From Aquila chrysaetos chrysaetos (taxonomy: Eukaryota; Chordata; Aves; Accipitriformes; Accipitridae), in contig NC_044006.1 of assembly GCF_900496995.4 (NCBI RefSeq), forward strand, positions 38,067,120 through 38,131,119: DNA of 64,000 bases, given 5' to 3'. Shown in pieces: positions 10,691 through 24,100 of this stretch. Made by a program: the position numbers and the translations under genes. Position 1 is the first letter of the stretch, and every line of letters begins with the position of its first letter. The notes under the pieces are model-generated. The model ran no database searches. It had not been told where the DNA came from and saw only the letters and a program-made list of their open reading frames with translations.

Positions 10691-13600
10691 TTAGAAGGGG
10701 GAAAAAAAAAAAAAAAAAAAAATCCAGTTTCGCTTAAATTTAAGAGAGAATGATTTTTTTAAATTTTTTTTTAAGCGTCTGAATCATGTTTTAGGATAAC
10801 AAATAGGTGCTGTATGGTAACAGTCACCTAAGAACCTCTTTGCATTTTTTTTATTTTATGCCGGTTAGGTTTCTACTCTCGGTCTCGAAAATGAAACTGT
10901 TACTGCTTAGTTTCACTTTCAGCTTTCCCACTGTTCTTCGGTAGCAAATGTTACAAGCAAAGAGCCCGTCTGAAACAACATATTGGCTCCTATGAACCGC
11001 TTAATGTCCATGCCTGAACATCGACTCACAGTTTTTCTGGGAGCTGCTGTAGCCTTTACATCCCCCAATATGTTTTCCTTTCTTTTTTTTTTTTTTCACT
11101 CCAAATCACTAGCTTCTCCTTTAAGCGGTAAGCTAATGATATTTAACCCAGCATTAGGTTTGCACACCGGCATATAAATTAATTACAAGTTTCAATTCTG
11201 AAAATATGTTTACTATTTTCACACAGGTGAGTAACTCCACTGATATTTATTAAGGCCACTCAGCGTGCATTTATGTCTGAAGCTGCACAGGCGAGTGTTC
11301 ACAGAATCACAGCCTAGGCAAATGACCTTATTCTTTCACCTTATTCTTAAAGGTCCTTAAAAGCCTGACAAGTTTTTACTTCCATTACAGTAAAATCAAA
11401 GATGAAAGTTGTTAGGAAGCAGATACTGACTTTAGTTAAAAGCCTGAATATTTGTTTACATTTCATGGTGTGTTTATGAGGTTGTAAGGGAAAAACACTG
11501 CTGTATTGCATGCAACAAGGCACTGGTTAGTATAAAGGCAAAAACCACTTTTACTGCAGTTCCTTCTTGAATCCTCAAGTGCACGGCTGTCTTACAACAC
11601 TACATCTCTTTTTTTCCTTTTTACCTTGCTTCTCACTAGATAACCAGAACAGTAAGTCTGCCAGCCTGTGGCTACGGATACAGTTACTATAGTAACATTT
11701 ATAAACACTAATTTCACTACACATGCAGAACTACTGCCTGCTACTGCAGAGGAGCAGCTTAGAAAGAAATCACTCTTTAACTGCAAATAGGTAAGCCTTT
11801 TTTTTTTTTTTTTTTAACTTTAAGCCTGATTTAAGTCATTGCTCTCATTCTAACTTTGTGCAAAGATATTGTTTAAAAAAAAAAAAAAGAAAAAAGTTTT
11901 ACTTTGTCTTAAACCGCTACAGTGACAAGTCAAATGTTACATTCACAATTTTGGCAAGAATAAGGAATGAAAAGATCATTTGCTGGCTGGAGACATGGGA
12001 CTATAACTTGGGCTGTGTTGACTTGTGGTGGCTTCAGTGAATGTAATTTGGCCAAGACAGGTTACAGTACATTAGGAAAAAAACAAAAAAAGTGTGCTTT
12101 GACATATGAGTGTATACACATCATTCTCGATTTCATATACCCAAGCTGGCTTTTTCTGTTGACTGAATTTACAAGCAAGTCCATATTAATTTTCTAATTG
12201 TAATGCATGCATAACTCTGAGCACAACAGAGCCACTCTGGTGTTTATTTTTCATCATTAAACATGCACTATGAAGACATTAAATTAGATTCAAACTCAAA
12301 GCATTGTCTGAAAAACCCTCGCCACATTTTTCAGTTTCTGTCCTTTGGGGCATGTCAATGGGTTTGCACAAGTCGAACTGACTATGAAACCTGCGTTTAG
12401 CAAGGAAGCGCTGGTGGGAGCCGAGCTACCTGCTGCCTGCCTGTGCTGCTCAGCTCACAAACTCAGGTGAGTAGCTGGGTGACTTCAGGAAGACTACTCA
12501 TCTGCATCAAATTAAGCAAGCCAGGAGCTGGATGAGACCCGGTGCCAGCTCCTGTGATTCTCAGGTCTCTCTCAGGCTGCTGATAACCCCAAGGAGGTGC
12601 CTGCTCAGAGCCCATGCTCCCAGCAGATGTGCATCTTGCATTTGTTGCTCCTGCCCAAATTCACTGTGAGCACCTGACAGGCTTAAATGCAAGAGCATGT
12701 GGGTTGTTCCAGCAAAGGAGGCGGTTGCATTCTTGATGCCAAGTCACAAAAGAGGAAATTAAAATGCAGTTTAGGGTGTGCCTGACGCCTGGTTATTACC
12801 TAGCTGTTATGTTGGGCTTTTGGGGCTCTCAGTCATGTAAGTTAAAGAATGACTCAACTGAGAGCCTAATGCTGAACGCTACCTCTCTGAGAGGGACCTC
12901 GCAGCCTGCAGCCATGCCCTGGGAGCCCACCCGTACCCCTCATCCCTGTCTCCCAGCCGAGAGGAGGGAGTGTGCCCAACCCAGCCCTCTCTCCCTCCTT
13001 TTGTTCAAGATGGAACTTTCTTCCTGCTGTCCCACCTGTTTTTATTCTTGCCATTGAATGCAAATGTGAAAAGCGGAGCTCTTGCCCCTCTGGGGAATTT
13101 CTTCGAGTATAAAATCCTATTGTGTCCTTTCATTAGCGCATTCCTGGTGGGTGAAGTGGCCTCCCTCTTGGCCACCACGCATTCAGGACTGCTATCAATA
13201 TTTTATGAATCACTGGAAGTATTAACAGTACAAAAGTTTTTGTTCATTGTGCTGTCTCTATTATCTTGTCAGCTTCCCATGGTGCTTACATGTGACTTTA
13301 ATAATGCAGATGGCAGACATTCCCACTAGGCCTTTGTCTGTTATAGGGAACCTCACACCCCAATTACCCAGTTTTTAAAGGGAAAAAAATGTGAAAATAA
13401 ATGGAGAAAATGTCATTGCCACACTCATGACTGTTTTAGTAACACAAATTTCTTGTTAGTGATGGAGCACTTAGCAGTTTTTATTCACTTTTTACCCAGA
13501 GGATGCCCTTCCTGACTGCAGTCAGTTTTGATTTAACACAAGCCAAGTGAGAAAACTAAAGGCTGGGCTTATGGAGCACAGGACATTTACTGCCTTTGCC

Positions 13601-16600
13601 AGTACAATGTGAAGCATTTGTGCGAATTTCAGAGGCTGCTTGTTAAAGTTACTTAGCCATCTGCAGTCACTGCATAGGCTTACACTGTTCTTTCGTGGTA
13701 GCGACAGCTCTGGATTGCTTCATGCAAACCTGGGACGTACTGTCTATTTTCCACTTACCTTTTTTTAATTCTGCCTCCACACAAGTTGTTTTTTTGTTTC
13801 ATTTATTCCTTTCTCTAACATCCTTTTCTCTTCTTCCTGCTACTTAATACCTGGCAGAGATCACCACCATTCTCTGGGACCCTGGTCAACATACTTTGTG
13901 CTTTGACAGTTTTTCTGACTAACCACCCCATGCCTACGTAGGGCAGGTCAGTCAGTGCTGGCATCCTTACAGACCCCTGGGCAACTGGCACAGACTCAGC
14001 AGGCAGGGGGTGGGAAGGAAGCATTTTCTGCTCTTTTCTTTTCTGCCTTTTTTCCTCTTTTCTGCTACCTGCACCCTTTTATTTCTGTAAGATGAAGTTA
14101 CACTGGCCTAAGCACATCTGACCGTGCAAGCCCCCTCCTGGGTCTTCCCCATATCTGTGTGGGAGAGCACCTGGAAAACCTAAGAATTATGGACAAAACT
14201 GCAAGCACCTCAGTTAAACCACAGATATTAAACAGGTTAAAAATCTCCGTTTAGACCAACCATAATCATGGTGTGTACAGCTGGGAAAAGCAGAGGAACC
14301 CCAGGAGTACAGCAGTAACTCCACACTTGGGTTTGTGGGGTGAGGGAGGCAGGGTGTCACTGGCAGGAGAGTGCAGGAGGCACGGTGACATTATCTTCAT
14401 CCATCTCTTGCTTCTGCCACCGCTTTCTCCTTGTGGATCCCCAAAACCTCACGTGCCTCCCCTGCCATGCTGAGCTCAGCGGGCTTGCAGCCTCTCTGCC
14501 CCACACAGGCACTCGGTGGGTTACAAACTGCTGCCTCTGCCCTGCCAAGACAGACCTAGCTACTGAGAACAGGTGCAAAATATCCGGAGTGTAAAAAGAG
14601 CTCATTTTGCCACTATTTTGCTACTCGCATTTCCCAGTTCGATGCTTCCTCCCAGCTGAGGAGCTGCACCTCTGCCTAACCAGACAGCATCACAAATTAT
14701 AATTCTCACCCAAGAAGACCTAATGATGGGGACCCTTTCCACTTTATAGGATGACATAAAACCAGTTGGCCTGGAATCCCAGGATTCCAGTTTTGGACAA
14801 CACTTAAGAAGATAAATAAGGAGACTAATTATCTTAATTTATCCCATAATTATTTTAATTATTAATCACTTCCTTCTTTCTTGCCTATTATCAGGTCTAG
14901 GGGTGGGAGTGTTCCCAAGTCCCCAAGGCAGGCTCTGCTCCTGGCATGATCCTGTGACCCACCAGGTTCTTCTTTATCTCTTCCCACACCTTTCATAACA
15001 AGACTTCCTTGAAGCTGCATCGTTGCTTCTGGGGATACAGTAAGCAGGGTTCTACACACACCTGAGTTGACTCACTTGGGAGAAGACGTCTTGTTTCTTC
15101 TGCAGCATTCCCTCTGCAGATTGTTTTGGAGACTGAGAGGGCCAGCCCCGCTAAAAGGGGTGGAAGGTGTAGGGCATGGCTGCTGGGTTATCAAATGAGT
15201 TTGTCTTTTCAGGTGGAGAGTTTTTCAGAGGTCTTGTATGCATTTAATAAAGGCTACTTAAGGTTTTTCAAATAAGATATAAGATCTTTGCTGCTTTGGC
15301 CAAAGGTGACCGTGTAAAACTGGGACCTGGTAAGGCAGCCCCTGCACAGGTGACAGCGCTTGCCTGTACCCCGGCTCGGGCTGTGCCACAGGGCATGCAC
15401 TGCACAGCACTGTCAACCTGCACCATGGCAAATGCTGCAGCCCCACCGGCCACCCGTGGCGGCTCCTTGGCAGGGGCCAGTCCCGGTGATGCCCAGAGTC
15501 CCCACCATGGCTTCTGTAGGCGGGTACGATGAATTCGCCAACAATTTTCCAGGGGAGGTGCCGCTACCGAACTGTGCGACAGGCAGAGGGAAGGGAAACC
15601 TGTTAGGAGGAGAGGAGCAGGGCTGAAGGCAGGGAGGCAACGGGAGCCATACCGTGGCATCACAGGCACGTGGGAAAGGGGGGACCGGGAGGGAAGCGCT
15701 GGCTGAGGCATGAGCAGAGGAAGGGCAGGGCAAGAAGTAAAGCAGGGAAGAAGGAAGAGACAGGCAAGGAAGCTGGTGCTGGTTCAGCAAGAATTTGCAG
15801 CAGTGAGGCCTGTTTATACATATTAACTGATAATAGCATGACCTCCATTTTACACCATACAGCCCTCCTCTGCCTCCTCCTGTGACCCACAGGCAGGCAG
15901 GCATCTTCCCAGTGCTGGTTTCAGCATCAATAATAGTCACTGTTTTCTAAGGCTACAAGTATGTAGCAAATAATAATAATAATAAAAACAAGTCTCACAG
16001 AGGAAGGAGTTCAGGACTAGAGATTGTGTAAGTTAAGTGCTGACTGTGACAAAGGTAAGCGAGGAAGAAGCACACTCTGGGTGGAGACAGGAACGATGTG
16101 TCAGAGGGAGATGACTGCATCTAGGACTCTTCTGTTTGGATACAAATCAGGTCCTGGGTCCTCAAAGCTCAATTAGCAACATCTTCACTAATTAAAAAAT
16201 GAGATTGTAGTGCCAAACTGCAGAAACAGAAAATAATCTCACCTTGCTATACGAACAGCAAGCAACTCCAAGTGCCACAGCTAGAGAGGGTTGCCAGAAA
16301 TACGAGGTTTACTGGGATGATGGTATCCTCTGCCATACAAGTCCCTGGCCTGCAGCCTTGTGCTCTGCCTCAGTTCTGCCCCTCTTACAGACAGGGTAGT
16401 GTATGGCAGAGAGGTGAAGCAGCCTCCGTCTCCTAGCAGCAGGACTAAGCACTGACCAAAAGGCTCTTTGTTGTGCCACAAACAGTAAATGTGATTTTTG
16501 CCCTTGAAAACACGTACGATCTCAAACTGTGGTTCACCCCCCATTCTTCTACATCTTCTATTTTTTTTTTTTTTTAACTGCTTCTATTTTTAGCTCAGAA

Positions 16601-19600
16601 CATTAAACAGTGCTGGGTTTTGGCTCCCTAAATAGGCACAGGGAAACTGCAGCGAGCTAGAAAGACGAATTTTTTCTTTTGCTCTCTGAGTCTGAGTGCA
16701 CTTTAGCTTCATGTATCGTGTTGTCACCACCTCACTGTTATCCTTTAACCTGACAGCAAAAAACTTGCAAGTCTGTATCTGTTCCTGATGAGGGAAATGC
16801 AAGGAAGGAGAGAAGGAAATACAGACTAATCTTTTTATTTCGTAAGAGATCAACAAAGGAAATGTTTCCTTTTTTAATTTCATTTTTACAAGGTTTTCAG
16901 CTATTAACATAAGCAGTGTATGCATACTATAAAAAATTAACATCAGGGCTGTCCTTTTAATAATTATGAGCAAAATGATTGCAACTGAAGAGTTGTAGCA
17001 TATCTTGTTGTTCTACATGAATTATTACCTATATTATCCTAGTTATTTACACATTGTAATAAAGCGGGACTGTTTTCATGCTCTGAAATTGTGATTTGTT
17101 AACACTTACACCCATTTACAGAGATACAAACATCTACAAAGTATGTTTGCTACAAATTAAGTTTACTGAGGTCAAACTAGCATTTTGTTGAAAGTTTTCA
17201 ATTTCCTGTCTCTAATCCAAGAGGCTTTTATGTACACTAAATGTAAAATAGGTTCATATTTAAAAGGCTGACAAAAAGCAGCTTACTGGATTTTCTCTAT
17301 ATATTAGTCCTAATTTTTCTCACGCCTGAATGCATCATCACGATGACAGCAGTGAAAAGGCTTGTGCGATCTCCCAGTCTCAAATTCAAACTATGCAGAA
17401 TAAAGGAAAAGGGATCTCGGCAAGCATATCTTTCCCTGCTAGTTTAATCATGTGCCTCCTTATCTGGCCCTATTAAAGTGGTGCAGCATTTCTAGAGGAG
17501 GCTGATGCTCACCTCTTGTGGAGAGATGGACTTTCCCATAAACTGGTCCTACAGCAGATTGAGAGCTGTAGCCACCTGCAAGCTCACCTCTGCAAGAACA
17601 AGGTATACTACAGTGTCATAAGGGGTTTTTAAGTGGTACCACCCTCTACTAAAGAGCCCAATTATAAAATTATAAGAAGAAAATATATCTCAGCTAATCA
17701 GAGGCATTTGATTCTTTAAGATGTATTGACATCAATTGAAGCTGGAGGAGGTTGGGGGTTCATGTTTTAATGCTCCAGTAATTCTCAAACAGTTGAAGGA
17801 ATTTCGTCAAACAACCATTACCACAGGAAAAAAGTGCATGCCTTGAAAAACAAGTCACAGAAATGCTTATAACCCAGAGGTGATGAACAGAAATAATGAG
17901 AGAGAAGAAACTGTACTTCCCAGCTGAAATCCTGGAAGAGACAACAGTTCCAAAATAGTTACTTTAAGGTGTGGCTGTATCAAGTTTAAGGAGAGAGCCC
18001 CAGAAAATGGATGAGGTTGAAACGGGATGAAATTACACTTGCAATGATGCTGTGGGATATTATTGCTGCTAAACCACTGTTGTTTGCCCTGGTGGTGGAT
18101 TAACAGCAGCTAACAATGGTCACAAAGTCAGAAATCTCAGAACAGAGAATACAATAAAACCCCGTAATATGTGCATTTTTGTCTGATATTTCTCATACAT
18201 ACACACATAAATACTAAATGCTAAATAAACAAACCAAACTTAATTGACTTAACAAACAAACACTACACTTTCATGCTTAGTAGTCAGATGATGTATAGGC
18301 TGGCAAGTTGAGCTTCTCACAGTGTCAGGATTTTGTGTTATTATGGTGTCTGTACACGTACGTTATGTGCTGATCTACGGGGAGAGGATGTTATCCAAGC
18401 AGCTGTAAGGCTTAGCTGCACATCATCTTATAGGTCACAGCAGCCATTCGAACAACTTTAACTTCATCTGCTGCCTAAGCAATATTGGTATTTCCTCTGT
18501 ATGTTATATACATATTTTCTTACCCATTTCAAATTATAGGCAGAATTCTTACTGCTGCTACCAATAGGGTTGCTTCATGTTTCCAGTAACTTAAAACTCT
18601 GCCAGATATTAACAGTTCATACTTAGATTTTCCAAGCCTGAAGCAGAATAATTTGAGAAAGTTCCAGGTAATATGGTTTAGCTCTTTCCGAGAATGTGAT
18701 TAGAAAAATACGTTGTTTTGCTTGTATTAAACCGAAATTCTAGTAACTATTTTATAGAAAAGCTCTAAGATTGTCAGGCTTTAAACTAGGGCTTGGAAAT
18801 TTGGCTGCGGTGGCATCAGTGGCACACCTTTTGTCATTCTTGTAAATTTACCCAAATCAGAGCAAGTTACAATAAAAGACGCATTGGTTTGCCGGTGCTG
18901 AGTAGAGACATGCCCATGTGTAGGTCCCCTCTGCACCGGCTGGCCTCTTATTACAGAGTGCCTCCCTAGGACTCACTCTACAGCTCTGACTCTTGGGTTT
19001 GTGGCACCAGGTGCCAGACCTAAGAATAGTAAGACAGCATCAAGGAAGGAGACTGAGGAGATAGAGACCGGGCTGGCAAGGAAGGGGAGACTGGAGCAAG
19101 GAGTTGAAGTGGGAGAAAGGAGGTGCATGGGGACAGGAGGAAGACAATTAGCTTTGGCTGGAGACTGGGCAGAGAGGCTTGTGCAGGCTAGACATTATGG
19201 TGTCCTGCAGTACCTGGCCTCGATTCCACATTTTCGGCCTCGTTGCTCTTCTGCAACCTCTGTTGCAAAGCACGTCTCTCCTTCCATCCTGATGACTGGA
19301 GAATACAGACGGCATGCACTGCTGCTCACAGGTTCTTGCGGCTCAACGAGCTGGGGTGTTTCCCACAGACCTAAAAGCTCAAATGCTGCTCGCCCATTTG
19401 ATACTACTTTTGTTCTTCATTATGCTTGATTGATTTAGAAACTGACACATTCAAAATCCATTCTACATTAAAGGAACATGAATATTGCAAAATCTAGCTC
19501 TTGTAAGCAAGGAAAAGCAATAGAACATTGTCCACATAAATGTAATTTACCTTCTGTATACCTAAATACGATGGTGTAAAGTAATTTTTTTCCAGTTGAC

Positions 19601-20174
19601 GTCTGAAGTCCTCACAACTAAAACTGATGGCAATGAGAGAGATTTGATTAAAGAGATACATCAATGCTTCTGGCTCTGTTTCATACTGCCCACGTAAGAT
19701 TGGTAGATTTTTTTTATCTTAATCTTGAATATGCCTTTTTTTTTTTTCCAAGTAGGAATTACACTCCACTACCATGTCTGGAAAGTAATGCATAGATACA
19801 GAAAAGCTGATGAGGAACTACGTCATATTTACAGTTCTGACAGTGTGAAGGCACAGGGCTATGCATTGAATCACAAGCAGGAAACAACTGACTGAAACCT
19901 CACTAGGTACAGGAATAATCTAAATTGTGTCATGAACTCTGTATTTCCAAACATTTCACTTCTTGATTTTGTTGTATTACTGATTTTTAACATAGTTACA
20001 ATTTTTATACAATCTCACATGGGTTTCCCAGTTTCTTGACCATGTATGCATTAGTATGCAATGATGCAATTCAGTTTATAAGAGAGTGAGAACAAAGCTT
20101 AGGCACATGTAGTGTTACCTAATATTAAAACGTTGAAATATGAAAACTCTTAACATATTCAACTCCTTTATAGA

Positions 20175-21198
20175 ATGACATGGGAGGAAAAATCTCAGGA
20201 CAAATCAAACCCACCTGATTTTGAACTTTCCAGAGATCAGGAAGATCACCTGGAGAAGGTCACAATTGCACCTGAGAACGATGATTCCAAGCACATTTCA
20301 ATTTTTTGCTCTGCATGTCAACAAACAATATATCCAGACCACCTTCTTTATCATAAAAAAACCCACAAAGCCCTAACTTTGCTGGGCTTTGATAGCCCAC
20401 AAACAAAAACTGACAATAAAACACTTTTGGCTCAGAGACAGCAACTAATTTCAAAATTGACCAAGATTCCTAAATATTCTGAGACACAGAGGCAGAAGAT
20501 TGATTATTCATTTGAATTCCTTATGGATAACCACACTCCAACATCATATCATGATCTTGCTAATATTAACAATCCTAGTACTTCTAAGAAAGTAAACAAT
20601 TCTTTAATAAAAGCATTATCAATTTGCCAAGATAAAAATTCCACATGGCAGGGAGACATGGAAGACAGATTTATTGTGCTTGACAACTATGGCAATAAGT
20701 CAGATACATGTTTTCTAGGGTTAGTTGATGGCTTTCACGGTGTAACAGCTGCAGAAACAGTTGCAGCAGAGCTTCCACTTTTATTTCTTGACCAGCTTGC
20801 TCAAACGGATTCCTCCTACAAAAAGAGTAAGGATGAACAGCAAATTCTAGATTCTTTTGCCACAGTAATCAAGGCAGATTACAGGGAAAAAGAGAAGATT
20901 TTCTCTGATAAACCAGGCAATGGCGAGGCCAACAAGACCAATATTTACGAATGGATTCACAAAGCATATGCCAAGTCCTTTTGGAGAATGGATAGACTTT
21001 TACGACTGGGAAGGAATGAGGTTTCCAAAGTTCACTGGAGTGGCTGTTCAGTGGTTACCTGTTTGGTGGAAAGAATCCCCAGCAAAGAGACAGATGGCAC
21101 TGAGGAAGAAGGAAGAAAACATTCTGAAAACAATACACATAGTCCATTAGCCGGGACAGCCGAAGGTGCTGCTGGGTTACTGCACATTGCCAATACAG
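20175..21198 (+). CDS. PP2D1: PP2D1 coding exon 1
   Basis: It encodes residues 1-341 plus one base of codon 342. The ATG at 20175 follows a likely splice acceptor (CTCCTTTATAG ending 20173), so the coding start probably sits at the beginning of a second, mostly coding exon after untranslated sequence. The donor is G|GTATGT at 21199. The frame stays open to 21263, but that is intronic read-through. Confidence 0.88.
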
Positions 21199-24100
21199 GT
21201 ATGTACATTCCACACCAGGATTTTTTTTGCCTAATAAAGAGTGAAAAAAATAAGCTAATCTAGAGATTTGTTGGCAGTAGATAGTTGGAGATAAAAAGCT
21301 GCAATTGCTTTAACTTGACAATGTGAAGGAGACATGATAAATTCCCTTGCAACTGATACTGGCATCAGGCAATACGTATTAAGCTTATCTAATAAGTACC
21401 TTCAACATATTTGAGTTAAAGCAGTGAAGTCAATTTACTAATGCAAAAGACACAGTTAAACATTCTGTAATACTACTCTTACAGAGGTCACTTGTGTAAG
21501 GACAATTTTTTTTTTTTTTTAAATCAAGATGAAGTTTAAAGTGTCATCATTTTAGGGCAGACAATCATAACTCTTCTGATTTTACATCTGATAAATTCCT
21601 TGTGTCAATGACACATGCTCAGGATATTCCTTTTATTAATTTGTTTCATTGAGACTAAGTGACACCACATTTTGCTACCAGCAAACTGAAAACATGATCT
21701 GGTGGGGATCATCTGAATTATTAATTTCTGAACTAGGAATTGGTTATTTACTGTTGTTACAGAAGATCTATTCAGACCTGTTTCCTCATGAAGTAGTGAC
21801 CTGCTTTGCCTTTCTATAGTGTAGAAAATCAGTTACTAATTACAATCAGAAATACTGATACATTCATAATGCTTCTCCACTCAGCCCTGCTGCAGGAAAC
21901 ACTAGACAAAGCTCTTGCAGTTCTTAGGAACTCCAGTCATTGTATCTTCCCACTTGGTGATTTTTGTTACCAGTTAAGTTCTCTTGTGTACAGAAGACAG
22001 GTGTAAGATTACAAGCAAGATACTTGCTTTCCCATGAAGGAGTACACAAGCAGAATTACAAAAAAAAAGCCATTGGGTGAATAGTCTCAAATGGATTTGT
22101 GTCTACGGTTATGTTCTCTGGTGTCTTCCAGTCTCTGCTTGAAGCACATGCCCAGCACTGTAACACTTTTCTATCACTCTCCCTAGCATGAGTAAGGAGC
22201 ATGCTAACACTGCAACTTTCCATCACCAGGGGCACTCATTCCTCCTCAGATGAGTGTATTCACAAAACTTTTAAGACTTCTTCATATTTCTTCACATAAA
22301 ATTTGACTGAAATTAATCAAGAGGGTCAAAGTTCAATAAAGGGAAAACCATTTGAAAGGCTTCATTTTTTTCAGGAGGCAAAAACCCCCAACCCCTAAAA
22401 ACATATTCCACACTTGGAAAAACTAAAAAAGTATTTTTGCTTAACAATAATATGCAATCCTCTGCCAGTCTGAGGAACACTATAAACAAACTTGAACATG
22501 CACTGACACTGAAATAAGTAACTGTGGTCTACCCCCTCCCTTTCCTCCATCTTCCCAGTGCTTGTTGCTATATCCATACTTCCTCTACCTCCAACAAGCA
22601 TTTCTGCTGCGACCAGAACTTTACTGTTACTGGTATCAAAATTGGTAGTTTAGCACTAGCACAGATATTCTTGCAGGAGATGCAGTCACACCTTTAACTG
22701 AATACAGGAGTACTCATATAAAGGTTATAATGTTTTCAGAACTAACAAATGCATTTGTTTTCACCTTATTGGGTAAGAAACCGACTTTTATTACAATGCG
22801 CTTGAGAGGTAGGATGAAGGTAAGAAAATTTGGTAGAGAATTCACCCAACCTAAGTTTTCTGGTTCTAGTTATCTGCCTCCATCCTTCCCTCCCAGATGA
22901 GATTTTCTGCTGGCTGCAATTAAAGATACTGTAAACTCAAGCTCTGCTAATGAGTTAAGGCTTGAAGTTCATCAGAGATACTTCAAGCCTTTTATGATTA
23001 AAGTCCACATTTTTGAACCACTTCTAAATACACATTTATTTAATCTAATACACTCAATTTTCCACCAATTGTATCACATCAAAGATTTGCACAACAAGCT
23101 TCATTTTCCCTCCAGGAATGTGTTCTTACAGAAGTATAGACATGTTCCTTCAGCACCAGGTAAGCAACTGAAGAGGATGGTCAGATACGAGGAGCAGGAG
23201 ATGGTGGCATTGGCCAGCTCTGTCTTCTTCATTTAGTCCCACATTGATAAGTCAGCTAGTTTTTGTTGATTCTTTTGCCCTGTCTCTCATTTGCAGACAA
23301 GCAACTTGCATCCAAAAGCGACAAGATTTTATTCTTTCTTGCAGTCAAATTGTTCCACATGGGTTATATTATGCCCTTTGTTATGCTTACAGCTGGTGGT
23401 CTTACTCAGAGGGTTCAAAGGAAATTTTAGACAATCTTCTAGTTGTCCATGGAAATCAGACGAAGGAGGAGGGAGCAAGCACAAGGAAACATTCACACAA
23501 CATAACTTAAGGCATCTACATTCTATAATCAATAGAACAGGTGTATCCTTCAGTTTGATATTCTGAATCACATTCTAGAGAAACCTGCCTTCACACAGAC
23601 TACACTTAGCTGCCTCCTACACTAGACAATGCCAATACTTTCCAAGAAATACAACTACTGTATAAGCAGTGCCTACTTATAAACACTTTCCAGACATCCG
23701 TGCCCTAGTCTAGCCAGATGGTACTAAAAATACAATATAAATTAACATACTGCAGCCAGATTAGCACCTGGAAAGCTACCATCCAACTCAAGTTCCTTCT
23801 GTAAGACACCACTTTTGCCCTTGTACCAACACATGGGAGCAGACCAGTCACCCCCCCAACACAAAAAATGGTCTTCTCCCACTGTAGCCATAGAGGATCT
23901 CAAACAATACATCACTTTGTTTCAGAGCTGCTTGCCTTTACACTCTACATTCAAGTCTGACAAGACTAGACACCCAGAGTGCTGGAATTTCTAACACTTT
24001 TCATTCTCAGCCTGCAGATTTCAAAAGTGTTGAGGGAAAGGTAAAGTACCTAAAGGAAAGAAGTTAGTCATTGACTTGTCGTGATGACTGTGAGAACTCT

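Larger units (their letters stand above)
9654..20173. other. Intergenic spacer between KAT2B and PP2D1
   Basis: This region lies between the divergently transcribed KAT2B (minus) and PP2D1 (plus). Past the CpG island it is mostly AT-rich, with poly(T) and poly(A) tracts (for example about 9831-9852, 10699-10721 and 11797-11816), a GC-rich patch at 10470-10690, and an (AAT)n run near 15966-15984. Untranslated 5' exons of PP2D1 may lie here, but I cannot place them. No protein-coding gene was recognised. The 142-codon frame at 19001-19429 begins with GTG and resembles no family I know. Confidence 0.7.

Noticed and set aside
11290-11330. ACAGAATCACAG word suggesting a reverse CR1 tail
   Set aside because: Only about 12 bases match and no further CR1 sequence follows.
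15258-15940. Minus-strand frames of 147 and 175 codons
   Set aside because: Overlapping frames in a moderately GC-rich stretch with no family match. They are likely chance.
19001-19429. 142-codon plus-strand frame upstream of PP2D1
   Set aside because: It begins with GTG, has no recognisable domain and lacks a supported splice or promoter context.
21199-21263. Alternative PP2D1 C-terminus by reading past exon 1
   Set aside because: The 21 extra residues are unrelated to PP2C, while splicing at the GTATGT donor restores the conserved GNAHAVLC motif.
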